Part shown: positions 46,678 to 55,584 of the stretch, in pieces
How positions within the stretch are numbered: the first letter of the stretch is position 1
Layout of the letters: each line of letters starts with the position of its first letter
From: Paucihalobacter ruber
GTDB lineage: Bacteria; Bacteroidota; Bacteroidia; Flavobacteriales; Flavobacteriaceae
Assembly (NCBI RefSeq): GCF_006494535.1
Contig: NZ_VHIQ01000003.1
Coordinates: 186,001 to 250,000, forward strand
Direction: 5' to 3'
Length of the DNA: 64,000 bases
Translations under genes and position numbers: made by a program
The notes under the pieces: model-generated
What the model was told of the DNA's origin: nothing
The model's database searches: none
The model's input: the letters and a program-made list of their open reading frames with translations, nothing else

Positions 46678-48008
46678 TGAAGCAATTATTTAAAAATACA
46701 TATTTAGAATCCAGATTCTTTTTAGCCGTTACTTTGTTTGTGGTGGCCTATATTTTGGCGTATTTGTTTCCGGGTTTATTTGTAATTGTAAACACGCTGT
46801 TTTTTGTTTTTGCAGGGTTGGTAATTTTTGATTTGTTTTTATTATTCAAGCAGAAAGGCATTGATGCCAGCCGAAATTTACCTGAAAAATTGAGTAATGG
46901 TGACGATAATCCTATTCATATTTCGGTAAAAAACAAGTACCCGTTTAAGGTTGAATTACTGCTTATAGACGAGTTGCCCTTTCAATATCAAAGGCGCGAT
47001 TTTGATATTTTAACCACCTTAAACCTTCAGCAGAAAAAGAACATTCACTATACGTTAAGACCTTTGCAGCGTGGCGAATATCATTTTGGGAATCTGAATA
47101 TTTATGTAACCTCACCCATTAAATTAGCGGCGAGACGATTCCAATTTGGTAATAATGCCATGGTACCAAATTACCCTTCGTTTTTACAATTGCGTAAATA
47201 TATGTTACTGGCCTTTTCAAATAAAATTTTTGAAAGTGGTCTCAAAAAAATAAGACGTATCGGGCATACCATGGAGTTTGAGCAAATAAAAGATTATGTT
47301 ATTGGCGACGATATTAGAAATATTAACTGGAAGGCAACCGCCAAACGCAATCAGTTAATGGTTAATCAATACCAAGACGAAAAATCTCAACCAATTTATA
47401 GCGTGATTGATACAGGCCGAGTCATGAAAATGCCTTTTGAAGGATTAAGTTTATTAGATTACGCTATCAACGCCACTTTGGTAATAAGTAATGTAGCCAT
47501 TAAAAAACAGGACAAAGCCGGAATGTTTACCTTTAGCCGAAAGGTGGAAAATAAAGTACTTGCAGAGCGAAGACCAACGCAGATGAACAAGATACTGGAA
47601 ACCCTTTACAACATCAATACAGACTTTGCCGAATCTGATTTTTCAAGACTTTATGTTGATGTAAAGCGCAGTATTTCTCAAAGAAGTTTATTATTGCTTT
47701 ATACCAATTTTGAAACCTTAGACGCGCTACACAGACAGTTACCGTATTTACAAGCCATGGCTAAAAACCACTTGTTGGTGGTTATCTTTTTCGAAAATAC
47801 CGAATTAGATAAACTTACCAAGAAAGAAGCCAAAAACACCAGAGAAATATTCGAAAAAACCATAGCAGAAAAATTTATCTACGAGAAAAAATTAATTGTC
47901 AACGAACTGCTTAAACACGGTATACAATCAATTTTAACAACCCCTGAAAATCTTACCGTAAACACCATCAATAAGTATCTTGAGATAAAAGCGAGAGGGT
48001 TGTTATAG
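46677..48008 (+). CDS. DUF58-domain protein
   Basis: 443 residues. Two membrane helices at the N-terminus (about 14-58) are followed by a beta-rich region and the DUF58 signature VIGDDIRNINWKATAKRNQLMVNQYQ split over residues 205-230, then a von Willebrand A-like C-terminal part (YSVIDTGRVMK). GTG start at 46677 overlapping the moxR stop. Likely partner of the MoxR ATPase. Last gene of the operon; no clear terminator behind it, but a 14-bp tandem repeat lies 8 bp after the stop. Confidence 0.88.
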   Translation: MKQLFKNTYLESRFFLAVTLFVVAYILAYLFPGLFVIVNTLFFVFAGLVIFDLFLLFKQKGIDASRNLPEKLSNGDDNPIHISVKNKYPFKVELLLIDELPFQYQRRDFDILTTLNLQQKKNIHYTLRPLQRGEYHFGNLNIYVTSPIKLAARRFQFGNNAMVPNYPSFLQLRKYMLLAFSNKIFESGLKKIRRIGHTMEFEQIKDYVIGDDIRNINWKATAKRNQLMVNQYQDEKSQPIYSVIDTGRVMKMPFEGLSLLDYAINATLVISNVAIKKQDKAGMFTFSRKVENKVLAERRPTQMNKILETLYNINTDFAESDFSRLYVDVKRSISQRSLLLLYTNFETLDALHRQLPYLQAMAKNHLLVVIFFENTELDKLTKKEAKNTREIFEKTIAEKFIYEKKLIVNELLKHGIQSILTTPENLTVNTINKYLEIKARGLL

Positions 48009-48016
48009 AAATTAAA

Positions 48017-48044
48017 ATTCCAAATAACAAATTCCAAATAACAA
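48017..48044. repeat. 14-bp tandem repeat (two copies) after the MoxR operon
   Basis: ATTCCAAATAACAA occurs twice without gap (48017-48030, 48031-48044), followed by ATTC. Its reverse complement (TTGTTATTTGGAAT) is close to the unit repeated at 51414-51451. Confidence 0.9.
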
Positions 48045-48187
48045 ATTCAACATTTCCTAAACTTTCTCGAGAGTAGATAAAACTAGATAACAATTCATCT
48101 TGAATTTATAACAACTCGGTAAGAACAATTTAATTTCACGAAGATCTGAGCGCATCTTTGTACTGTCTAATTTAAAAAACAAACATT

Positions 48188-48601
48188 ATGCGCTTATTAA
48201 TTACAATTTTAGCTTTGAGTTTAGGTTTAACAGGCAATGCTCAAGACACGGGTATATCGATTACCGTAACTATAGAAAACATTAAAAATAACGACGGTAA
48301 AGTACTGCTTGGTTTGCACAACAGCGAAACTTTTATGAGAGCTGACGGACTTGACAATTTAGAAAGTACTATTGAAAACGGGAAAGTTATATTGGTCTTT
48401 AAAAACGTCAAACCCGGAGACTATGCCATACTCGCAATGCACGATGAAAACGAAAATTATATGATGGATTTTGAAGCCAGTGGCATGCCAAAAGAATCGT
48501 TTGGATTATCTAACAACCCAATGAGTTTTGGTCCGCCACAATTTAATGAAGCCAAGTTCACAGTTAATGATAAAGACTTAAATCTCACGATTAGATTTTA
48601 A
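48188..48601 (+). CDS. DUF2141 secreted protein
   Basis: 137 residues. Signal peptide (MRLLITILALSLGLTGNA) followed by a DUF2141 beta-sandwich: GKVLLGLHNSETFM, KPGDYAILAMHDENENYMMDF and GMPKESFGLSNN are typical patches. Exported; role unknown. A CATCTTTG element about 30 bases upstream is one base off the -7 consensus. Single gene with its own terminator. Confidence 0.88.
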   Translation: MRLLITILALSLGLTGNAQDTGISITVTIENIKNNDGKVLLGLHNSETFMRADGLDNLESTIENGKVILVFKNVKPGDYAILAMHDENENYMMDFEASGMPKESFGLSNNPMSFGPPQFNEAKFTVNDKDLNLTIRF

Positions 48602-48636
48602 TTCTCGCCAAAAACATTCATTTTCTTTAAATTAAA

Positions 48637-48674
48637 AAACCTCACAATCCTTAAATTTTAGGACTGTGAGGTTT
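48637..48674. terminator. Terminator between the DUF2141 and dps genes
   Basis: AAACCTCACAATCCT pairs with AGGACTGTGAGGTTT with one internal A-C mismatch, loop of 8. A and T tracts on the outer sides allow use by both converging genes. Confidence 0.8.
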
Positions 48675-48706
48675 AATAGTACAATTGGTTTGCAAATATA
48701 TTGATG

Positions 48707-49186
48707 TTAAACACTTTCGCCTAACCAGGCTTTCAACATCCAAACCGTTTTTTCTTGTTCGGTGATAAAATCACTCATCATGGCGTTGGTACCTTCATCA
48801 TTCAACTCGTCTGATTTATCTAAAATTTGTCTTTCAATCTTAAGTAAGGCAGTTAAAGAATCAACAATTAACCTTACGGCTATTTCATCTTCAGAAACAT
48901 TTTTACCAACCGGTACTTTCGCGATGGCCGAATAATCTTCAAACGTATGTAATGGCGTGGTACCTAAGGTTAAAATGCGTTCGGCAATTTCATCAACTTT
49001 AAGGTTGGCGTCTGTATAAAGCTCTTCAAACTTTGCATGTAAATCAAAAAAACGTTTTCCTTTAATATTCCAGTGTACACCTCGTAAGTTTTGATAGTAA
49101 ATTTGAAAGTTTGCCAATAAGTTGTTTAAATCATTCGCTAAATCTTTAGCTTTATTTTCTTTTAATCCAATACTGTTCAGTGTCAT
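48707..49186 (-). CDS. dps: Dps-family DNA-protecting ferritin
   Basis: 159 residues. The intersubunit ferroxidase ligands are present: HWNIKGKRFFDLHAKFEELY (His, then His/Asp/Glu spaced as in Dps) and VDEIAERI. Forms a 12-subunit shell that oxidises iron with peroxide and protects DNA. Divergent from oxyR over 102 bp; a TATCTTTA element at 49209-49216 (minus) is one base off the -7 consensus. Its position next to oxyR suggests control by OxyR. Confidence 0.95.
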   Translation of the reverse strand: MTLNSIGLKENKAKDLANDLNNLLANFQIYYQNLRGVHWNIKGKRFFDLHAKFEELYTDANLKVDEIAERILTLGTTPLHTFEDYSAIAKVPVGKNVSEDEIAVRLIVDSLTALLKIERQILDKSDELNDEGTNAMMSDFITEQEKTVWMLKAWLGESV

Positions 49187-49288
49187 AATAATATGTTTTT
49201 TAATTACTTAAAGATAGTGAATTTTCTCCTCAATACCTCATAGTTTTTATAAATACTTTTTATATTTTTATAGTCTAAATTAATAGTC

Positions 49289-50227
49289 ATGACCATTACC
49301 CAACTTCAATACGTTTTAGCCATTGCTGAGCAAAAAAACTTTACAAAAGCTGCAGAGAAGTGTTTTGTAACCCAGCCAACACTAAGTACTCAAATTCAAA
49401 AACTGGAAGATGAGCTTGATGTGATTATTTTTAACAGAAATAAAAAACCCATAGAACTCACCGAGGTTGGTAAAAAAATTGTAGATCAAGCAAGAAATAT
49501 TGTAAGTGAAGCCGAACGCATTCAAGATATTGTAGACCAGCAAAAAGGATTTATTGGCGGCGAGTTTAGATTGGGAATTATTCCTACCATCATGCCAACT
49601 TTATTGCCTATGTTTTTGAATAATTTCATCCATAAATATCCAAAAGTTAAATTAAAAATTGAAGAACTTACCACCGAAGAAATTATAGACAGATTAAATG
49701 AAGGACATTTAGACGCGGCCATTGTTGCTACGCCATTGGCCATAGAATCAATAAAAGAACGTGTTTTATACTACGAGCCATTTGTAGCCTATATTCCTCA
49801 AAATCATAGATTACATCAAAAAGACAAAATTAAAGCCTCCGATTTAGACATTGAAGATGTATTACTCTTGGAAGACGGCCATTGCTTTAGAGAAGGCGTT
49901 ATTAACTTATGTAAGTCATTCAAGAAAAATATTGAAAATAAATTTCAAATAGAAAGTGGTAGTATTGAAACGCTCATAAAATTATCTAATGAAGGTTTGG
50001 GAATGACGCTTCTACCCTATTTACACACCTTAGATATAAAGGAAAAACTAAGTGTAAATCTCAAACATTTTGAAGAGCCAACACCGGCGAGAGAAGTGGG
50101 CATCATCTATCATAAAAGCGAACTGAAAATGCAAATTATAGAAGCATTAGAAAAAGTAATTTCAGGCGTTGTTCGCGGGGCAATTGCATTTCAAAATGTA
50201 AAAATTATCAGTCCGACGGCCCAATAA
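49289..50227 (+). CDS. oxyR: Hydrogen peroxide sensor OxyR (LysR family)
   Basis: 312 residues. LysR helix-turn-helix in residues 1-60 (QYVLAIAEQKNFTKAAEKCF, TQPTLSTQIQKLE). The redox cysteines sit at 199 and 208 (LEDGHCFREGVINLC), the same numbering and spacing as the peroxide-sensing pair of E. coli OxyR. It should activate dps and other peroxide-defence genes on oxidation. Divergent from dps, and followed by a terminator hairpin. Confidence 0.95.
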   Translation: MTITQLQYVLAIAEQKNFTKAAEKCFVTQPTLSTQIQKLEDELDVIIFNRNKKPIELTEVGKKIVDQARNIVSEAERIQDIVDQQKGFIGGEFRLGIIPTIMPTLLPMFLNNFIHKYPKVKLKIEELTTEEIIDRLNEGHLDAAIVATPLAIESIKERVLYYEPFVAYIPQNHRLHQKDKIKASDLDIEDVLLLEDGHCFREGVINLCKSFKKNIENKFQIESGSIETLIKLSNEGLGMTLLPYLHTLDIKEKLSVNLKHFEEPTPAREVGIIYHKSELKMQIIEALEKVISGVVRGAIAFQNVKIISPTAQ

Positions 50228-50230
50228 AAA

Positions 50231-50250
50231 AGCGACCATTTCTGGTCGCT
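50231..50250. terminator. Bidirectional terminator after oxyR
   Basis: 8-bp stem AGCGACCA (50231-50238) with TGGTCGCT (50243-50250), loop of 4, with A-rich and T-rich flanks. The convergent small gene ends at 50255, five bases away. Confidence 0.8.
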
Positions 50251-50254
50251 CTTA

Positions 50255-50452
50255 TTACTTTTTCAAATAGATTAAACATTGGTTCAATTCCGGATTTCTG
50301 AGTATGAGTGACTGAATAAATAGTCGCAACTCTTCGATTTCGTAAGGCAGTAATCGCCGCATTGCTTTTTGAACTTCTTTGCAAAACAAACTTGCATCAA
50401 AACTTACTTTTTCAAGAACCGTCTTGGTGTATTCAAACATTGCTCTGGCCAT
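50255..50452 (-). CDS. Small conserved flavobacterial protein
   Basis: 65 residues, helical, no signal peptide: MARAMFEYTKTVLEKVSFD, then FCKEVQKAMRRLLPYEIEEL. From memory a near-identical short protein is conserved across many flavobacteria, which supports a real gene, but its function is not known to me. Single gene converging on oxyR. Confidence 0.75.
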   Translation of the reverse strand: MARAMFEYTKTVLEKVSFDASLFCKEVQKAMRRLLPYEIEELRLFIQSLILRNPELNQCLIYLKK

Positions 50453-50591
50453 AAATATTACAATTTTAATTAGTAAAGCGTAATTCTATTGTATAAGCAT
50501 TAATTTAAATTTTATCAAAAATAAACAATTTAGCGACATTATTATTGTGATATCAATAATATTTAACAGCCTATTATGTTAAATTGATAAT

Positions 50592-51392
50592 TTAGAAACG
50601 ATTATCACCATCTAATAAATTACCTAAGCCGCCTAAAATACTACCTTCCCCTTTTTGTTTACCGCCAGCCTGTGGTGCTGCGGCAAAAACCCTTCCGGCC
50701 AGTCGGCTAAATGGTAGCGACTGAATATAAATCTTTCCCGGTCCGGTGAGTCTTGCAAAAAACAAACCTTCACCACCAAACATGGCGTTCTTAATTCCAC
50801 CTACAAATTGTATATCATAATTTACAGTTTGAGTAAAACCTACCAAACAGCCGGTATCAACTCTAAGACTTTCGCCAGATTGTAATTCTCTGCTGGTAAT
50901 GGTACCACCGGCATGAATGAACGCCATGCCATTACCTTCTAATTTTTGCATGATAAAGCCTTCACCACCAAATAAACCTCGTCCTAATTTTCTGGAAAAT
51001 TCAATACCGATGTTCACACCTTTGGCCGCGCATAAAAATGCTTCTTTCTGACAAATAAATTTACCGTTGTACTCAGTTAAATCAATCGGGATTATTTTAC
51101 CGGGATACGGTGCTGCAAACGACACCTTGCGTTTGCGTAATTCGGTATTGTAAAACATGGTCATGAACAAACTTTCGCCGGTTAAAACGCGTTTTCCTGC
51201 ACCAAGTAACTTACCTAATAACCCGGAATCCTTTTGAGAACCATCGCCAAAAATGGTATCCATTTGAATACCATCTTCCATCATCATAAAATTACCGGCT
51301 TCGGCAACAACAGCTTCTTGCGGATCTAATTCAATTTCCACAAATTGCATCTCTTCTCCATTGATTTGATAGTCTATATCGTGTGCAGACAT
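50592..51392 (-). CDS. TIGR00266/AIM24-family protein
   Basis: 266 residues of the AIM24 beta-roll family: VEIELDPQEAVVAEAGNFMMM at the start, then GLFGGEGFIMQKLEG, FIHAGGTI and FGGEGLFFARLTGPG in the repeats; the Gly-rich C-terminus is usual. Family function is unclear (the yeast relative acts in mitochondrial membranes). No signal peptide. Upstream lies a 14-bp tandem repeat and then a thioesterase-like gene on the same strand. Confidence 0.9.
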   Translation of the reverse strand: MSAHDIDYQINGEEMQFVEIELDPQEAVVAEAGNFMMMEDGIQMDTIFGDGSQKDSGLLGKLLGAGKRVLTGESLFMTMFYNTELRKRKVSFAAPYPGKIIPIDLTEYNGKFICQKEAFLCAAKGVNIGIEFSRKLGRGLFGGEGFIMQKLEGNGMAFIHAGGTITSRELQSGESLRVDTGCLVGFTQTVNYDIQFVGGIKNAMFGGEGLFFARLTGPGKIYIQSLPFSRLAGRVFAAAPQAGGKQKGEGSILGGLGNLLDGDNRF

Positions 51393-51413
51393 AATATAAG
51401 GGTTTAATGTTTC

Positions 51414-51451
51414 TGGTATTTGGATTTTGGTATTTGGATTTTGGTATTTGG
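51414..51451. repeat. 14-bp tandem repeat (2.7 copies) upstream of the AIM24-family gene
   Basis: TGGTATTTGGATTT at 51414-51427 and 51428-51441, then TGGTATTTGG to 51451. Closely related to the unit at 48017-48044 on the other strand. Confidence 0.92.
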
Positions 51452-51503
51452 TAATTAATTAGATAAAAGAAGTGTGAAAATGTTACAATAAGTCGCCCAA
51501 TTT

Positions 51504-51959
51504 TTAACTTTTCAATTTGAGCGTCCATTCAAAATTAAACTTAGACACCTCAATACCATCGGCATTGGTTCCAGTGGCCTGCATCCAAACAGTACAACCT
51601 TCACCGGTTGAAATTGTGTGGGCAATGGCCTTATCTAACTGTGAACCGTCTTCGCATATAAAGGTAATTCTACCGGTGGCCTTTTTAGTAAAGGTAGCAT
51701 TATTATTTGCCACCAGCATTGAGATATTTTTTCTGCTTTGCATAATTTTCTGCATCACCAGCGCACCTGTAGTAAGTTCTGCAGCCATACCTTGAACTGC
51801 CCAGAACATAGATTTAAACGGATTTTTGTTAATCCATTTGTGTTTGACCGTAACAACGCATTTCACATCATCGAGATATCTTGTTCTTACACCACACAGG
51901 TATGCAGACGGTAAATTAAATAGCAAATACCAGTTGAGTTTGTTGGGAGAAATATTCAT
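51504..51959 (-). CDS. DUF4442 hotdog-fold protein (thioesterase-like)
   Basis: 151 residues. LNWYLLFNLPSAYLCGVRTRYL, WINKNPFKSMFWAVQGMAAELTT and the strand pattern up to FNFEWTLKLK fit the DUF4442 hotdog family, related to acyl-CoA thioesterases. No catalytic assignment is possible from what I can see. Probably cytoplasmic. Divergent from the DUF4870 gene. Confidence 0.8.
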   Translation of the reverse strand: MNISPNKLNWYLLFNLPSAYLCGVRTRYLDDVKCVVTVKHKWINKNPFKSMFWAVQGMAAELTTGALVMQKIMQSRKNISMLVANNNATFTKKATGRITFICEDGSQLDKAIAHTISTGEGCTVWMQATGTNADGIEVSKFNFEWTLKLKS

Positions 51960-52099
51960 ATGTTTTGTTTCGCTAAAATTAATGAATATTTATAGGATTC
52001 TATTTGTTAATTATATGTTAAATATTAGTACTAGGTATTGCAATGTACCTTCTTTTGGATATATATTTGCATAAGAAACTATTATATACTTTTGAAATC

Positions 52100-52546
52100 A
52101 TGTTAGACCAACATCAAAAAAACATCGCCACGTTCATTCATTTGTCTACATTCAGCAGATTTATTGTGCCTTTTGGGAATTTTCTCGGGCCGGTAGTGAT
52201 GTGGATTTTACATAAAGAAAAGTCTAAGTTTCTTGACTACCACGGTAAGCAAATTATAAATTTTCAAATTAGTCTTTTAATTTATGCACTCATATTAGGC
52301 GCCATTAGCATTCCGTTTATATTATGGAGCTTCTTTGGTGGATTTGATTTTTTCAATTTTGGAAATTTCCCAGATTTTCATTTGGTCTTTAAAAAACCTT
52401 CAGCCTTTTTAGCTTTGGCGGGCGGACTCGGAGTTTTGGGTATTATAGCCTTTATAGTAGAAATTATTTTAATCATCGTGGCCAGCCTGGCAGCCAGAGA
52501 CGGCAAATACTATCAATACCCGTTTACAATCAACTTTATTAAATAA
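52100..52546 (+). CDS. DUF4870 membrane protein
   Basis: 148 residues with three or four membrane helices. HLSTFSRFIVPFGNFLGPVVMW and FLDYHGKQIINFQISLLIY are typical of DUF4870 (Tic20-like) proteins. I chose the ATG at 52100, the family's normal start; the in-frame ATG at 52043 adds 19 unusual residues. It precedes the PadR-PspC group by 53 bp and may belong to it. Confidence 0.85.
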   Translation: MLDQHQKNIATFIHLSTFSRFIVPFGNFLGPVVMWILHKEKSKFLDYHGKQIINFQISLLIYALILGAISIPFILWSFFGGFDFFNFGNFPDFHLVFKKPSAFLALAGGLGVLGIIAFIVEIILIIVASLAARDGKYYQYPFTINFIK

Positions 52547-52599
52547 TCATCAATCAATCAAAAAAAATGAACAGTAACATTTTTAAAACAAATTAACAA

Positions 52600-52944
52600 A
52601 TGAAGATAGAAAACACAAAAGCTCAAATGCGCAAAGGTGTTCTTGAATTTTGCATCTTATCGGTTTTAAAAGACGAAGATGCCTACGTAGCCGAAATTCT
52701 TGAAACCTTGAAAGACGCAAAATTGCTTGTAGTTGAAGGCACTATCTATCCGCTTTTAACACGGTTAAAAAATGCCGGATTACTCAATTACAGGTGGGAA
52801 GAATCCACTTCGGGTCCGCCGCGCAAATACTACGGTCTTACCGAAACCGGTAAACTGTTTTTAAAAGAACTCGATAACACCTGGAGCGAACTACAACACG
52901 CAGTCAACACCGTAACACGCCATAAAAACAAAAACAATGAATAA
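52600..52944 (+). CDS. PadR-family transcriptional regulator
   Basis: 114 residues, winged helix: KGVLEFCILSVLKDEDAYVAEILE, then VVEGTIYPLLTRLKNAGLL and SGPPRKYYGLTETGK are the PadR hallmarks. Short form without long C-terminal helices. Overlaps the PspC gene by 8 bp, so it probably represses its own operon and responds to an envelope or small-molecule signal. Confidence 0.93.
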   Translation: MKIENTKAQMRKGVLEFCILSVLKDEDAYVAEILETLKDAKLLVVEGTIYPLLTRLKNAGLLNYRWEESTSGPPRKYYGLTETGKLFLKELDNTWSELQHAVNTVTRHKNKNNE

Positions 52945-54691
52945 AACAGTTAACATAAATCTTGCCGGTATATTTTTTCATATTGATGAAGATGCCTACC
53001 TTAAGTTACAAAGGTATATAGATGCTATTAAACGCTCTTTTACCGATTCGCAAGGCAGAGACGAAATCATTACCGATATTGAAGCCCGTATTGCAGAACT
53101 TTTTACCGAAAATCTTCAAACCGACAGACAAGTGGTGTCTTCTAAATTGGTTGATAAGGTGATAGGTATCATGGGACAACCCGAAGATTATCTGGTGGAC
53201 GAAGAAATTTTTGAAGATGAACCACAACCCCAAAATCCAAGCAGACCCATCAAAAAATTATTTAGAGATACTGATAACTCTTATATTGGCGGCGTTTCTG
53301 CGGGATTGGCGCATTATTTAGCTATTGATGCAGTTTGGTTAAGACTGTTCTGGATTCTTTTAGCGCTGGGTTCTGGAGGTTCTTTCATTCTTATTTATAT
53401 TCTATTCTGGATTTTAGTGCCTGAGGCTAAAACCACCACCGATAAACTAATGATGAAAGGTGAAGAAGTGAACATTAGCAACATAGAAAAGAAAATTAAA
53501 AAAGGTTTCGATAACGTTGCCGATTCGGTTAAAAATGTTGATTACCAAAAATATGGAAGCAAAGTCAAATCCAGCTCAAAATCGTTTTTTGATACCTTGG
53601 GAGATATTTTTATGGTATTGTTAACCATATTTGCTAAATTTATTGGGGTTATACTCATTCTAATCGGTGCCATCACCATCATTGGTTTGGTAATTGGGTT
53701 ATTTGGATTTGGATTTACCAATGCCATCAATTTACCTGTATTCGACTTTATTGAAGCTTCAGCAGTGAACATTATTCCATTTTGGCTTACAGCATTAATG
53801 GCATTTTTCATCGTTGGTATTCCGTTTTTCTTTTTGTTCTATTTGGGGCTTAAGATTCTCATTAACAACTTAAAATCTATCGGAAACATCGCTAAATTTT
53901 CGTTGTTGGGCATTTGGATTATTTCACTTTTAGGTTTAATTGCCGTTGGAATATTACAGGCTAACGAAATTGCTTTCGAAGCTAATACTACAAGTAAACA
54001 TGAATTAGCTGTAACCACAGGTGATACATTGTACGTAAAAATGCAAGGCAATGCCAATTTTAGTAAAAGCCTTAGAAGAAATACAGGTTTTGATATTGTT
54101 TATGATGAAAACGATACACAACAAATTTTTAGCAGGAACGTAAGACTTGTAGTAAAATCAACCAAAGATTCATTGGCCTACATAAGCATTACAAAAATTG
54201 CCGATGGCCGAAGCCACGCAGCAGCCAAAGAGCGTGCAGGAAATATAAATTATGAATATATATTAGTTGATAACATTTTAAATCTTGATGGCTATTTCTT
54301 AACCGAAATGGATAATAAGTACCGTAACCAAAAGGTTGAAGTTGAGTTATATCTTCCTGAAGGCAGCATTCTAAATGCCGATGACAACACTTATACTTAT
54401 CACAGCAATACGAGCAGCTACGGTGATATTTTAGACAATGGATTTGAAAATAAACATCTTCAAATTATCAACAATGGCATTAAATGTCTGGACTGCGAAG
54501 ATGACACCTATAATATAGACATCAAAATTTCAAACGAAAAAGAAGGAATTCAACTAGATAGCAGTGGTGTAAAGATAAACGCTGATGACGCTGCTTTGGA
54601 AATAAATTCGGAAGGCGTTAAAGGCGAATCTAAAAACATCAAGGTGAACATCAACGAAAAAGGAGTTGAGATCAAATCAAAAAACAATTAA
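52937..54691 (+). CDS. PspC-domain membrane protein
   Basis: 584 residues. After an N-terminal cytoplasmic part with helical repeats (about 1-105), a PspC domain appears at about 108-165 (KLFRDTDNSYIGGVSAGLAHYLAIDAVWLRLFW in pieces, ending in LFWILVPEA). Three further membrane helices lie at about 230-365, and the last 220 residues form a beta-rich domain outside. PspC proteins sense membrane stress. The C-terminal half resembles the DUF2807-type domain encoded next. Coupled to padR. Confidence 0.88.
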   Translation: MNKTVNINLAGIFFHIDEDAYLKLQRYIDAIKRSFTDSQGRDEIITDIEARIAELFTENLQTDRQVVSSKLVDKVIGIMGQPEDYLVDEEIFEDEPQPQNPSRPIKKLFRDTDNSYIGGVSAGLAHYLAIDAVWLRLFWILLALGSGGSFILIYILFWILVPEAKTTTDKLMMKGEEVNISNIEKKIKKGFDNVADSVKNVDYQKYGSKVKSSSKSFFDTLGDIFMVLLTIFAKFIGVILILIGAITIIGLVIGLFGFGFTNAINLPVFDFIEASAVNIIPFWLTALMAFFIVGIPFFFLFYLGLKILINNLKSIGNIAKFSLLGIWIISLLGLIAVGILQANEIAFEANTTSKHELAVTTGDTLYVKMQGNANFSKSLRRNTGFDIVYDENDTQQIFSRNVRLVVKSTKDSLAYISITKIADGRSHAAAKERAGNINYEYILVDNILNLDGYFLTEMDNKYRNQKVEVELYLPEGSILNADDNTYTYHSNTSSYGDILDNGFENKHLQIINNGIKCLDCEDDTYNIDIKISNEKEGIQLDSSGVKINADDAALEINSEGVKGESKNIKVNINEKGVEIKSKNN

Positions 54692-54791
54692 CAATTCAGT
54701 GAAGAAATTTGACACTTGAGTCGCAATTCTTTCTGTATAAAAATTATAATTCATCAATTTGTACCGAACAATCAATCAAAATCAATTCATT

Positions 54792-55514
54792 ATGACAACC
54801 TTAGTAAAAATGACCGTTTCTGCCATGTTAACCCTATTATTCTTGTCTTGCAATTTCATACAGGGAGTCACCGGTGATGGCAATGTAAAAACTCAGGAAA
54901 GAGAAGTCTCATCATCATTCACAGGCATCCATACCAGTAATGGATTAGATGTAATCTTAACTCAAGATGATGTCGAATCTATAAAAGTGCAAGCCGATGA
55001 GAATTTGCACGACATTATCACTACTGAAGTTGAAAACGGTGTACTTAAAATTTCCACCACAAAAAATATTGGTTACGCAAAATCAAAAAAAGTGATGGTA
55101 TCTTTTAAAGATTTAGAGACCATTAAAAGCACCAGTGGCAGCGACCTTAGAGCCAATGGCACTTTAATTTTTAATAGCGTAGATATTGAAGCTACCAGCG
55201 GCTGTGATGTTAATTTATCTATTGAAGCCGAAAATTTAAGTGGCTCAGCAACTAGCGGTGCCGATTTAAAACTTAAAGGAATTGCAACTACAATTAACCT
55301 AAAAGCCACCAGTGGTGCTGATATCAATACCATGAACTTAAGCTCCAAAAATGCGGTGGTTAGCGTGACTAGCGGTGCAGACATTAAAGTTAATGCAACC
55401 CAATCAATTGAACTCAGCGCTACTAGTGGAGGAGATATTAGGTATTACGGAAATCCAGAAAATGTTATCAAATCCGAAGCAGTTTCAGGATCAATTAAGC
55501 CAGGTAAAGAATAA
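54792..55514 (+). CDS. DUF2807 (GIN-domain) lipoprotein
   Basis: 240 residues. Signal peptide with lipobox LFLSC (Cys about residue 19), then a DUF2807 beta-helix-like domain. The TSG[ACG]D motif recurs about every 17-20 residues (TSGSDLRA, TSGCDVNL, TSGADLKL, TSGADINT, TSGADIKV, TSGGDIRY), each a probable turn of the helix. The start at 54792 precedes the signal peptide; the open frame from 54759 is longer. Envelope protein of unknown role in the PspC group. Confidence 0.88.
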   Translation: MTTLVKMTVSAMLTLLFLSCNFIQGVTGDGNVKTQEREVSSSFTGIHTSNGLDVILTQDDVESIKVQADENLHDIITTEVENGVLKISTTKNIGYAKSKKVMVSFKDLETIKSTSGSDLRANGTLIFNSVDIEATSGCDVNLSIEAENLSGSATSGADLKLKGIATTINLKATSGADINTMNLSSKNAVVSVTSGADIKVNATQSIELSATSGGDIRYYGNPENVIKSEAVSGSIKPGKE

Positions 55515-55541
55515 ATTTTAAATATTAGTTATTTCATTATC

Positions 55542-55581
55542 AAACCATTTCAAACTTGTTGTAAAGTTTGGGATGGTTTTT
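55542..55581 (+). terminator. Terminator between the two DUF2807 genes
   Basis: 16-bp stem AAACCATTTCAAACTT (55542-55557) with AAGTTTGGGATGGTTT (55564-55579), two G-T wobbles, loop of 6, then T's. A promoter element follows immediately, so the second DUF2807 gene is a separate unit. Confidence 0.82.
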
Positions 55582-55584
55582 GCA

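Noticed and set aside
51414-51451. CRISPR-like short repeats
   Set aside because: Units are 14 bp in direct tandem with no spacers and no cas genes in the window.
55073-55384. 103-residue open frame with repeated SAPLV motif
   Set aside because: Mirror image of the TSGxD ladder of the DUF2807 gene on the plus strand.
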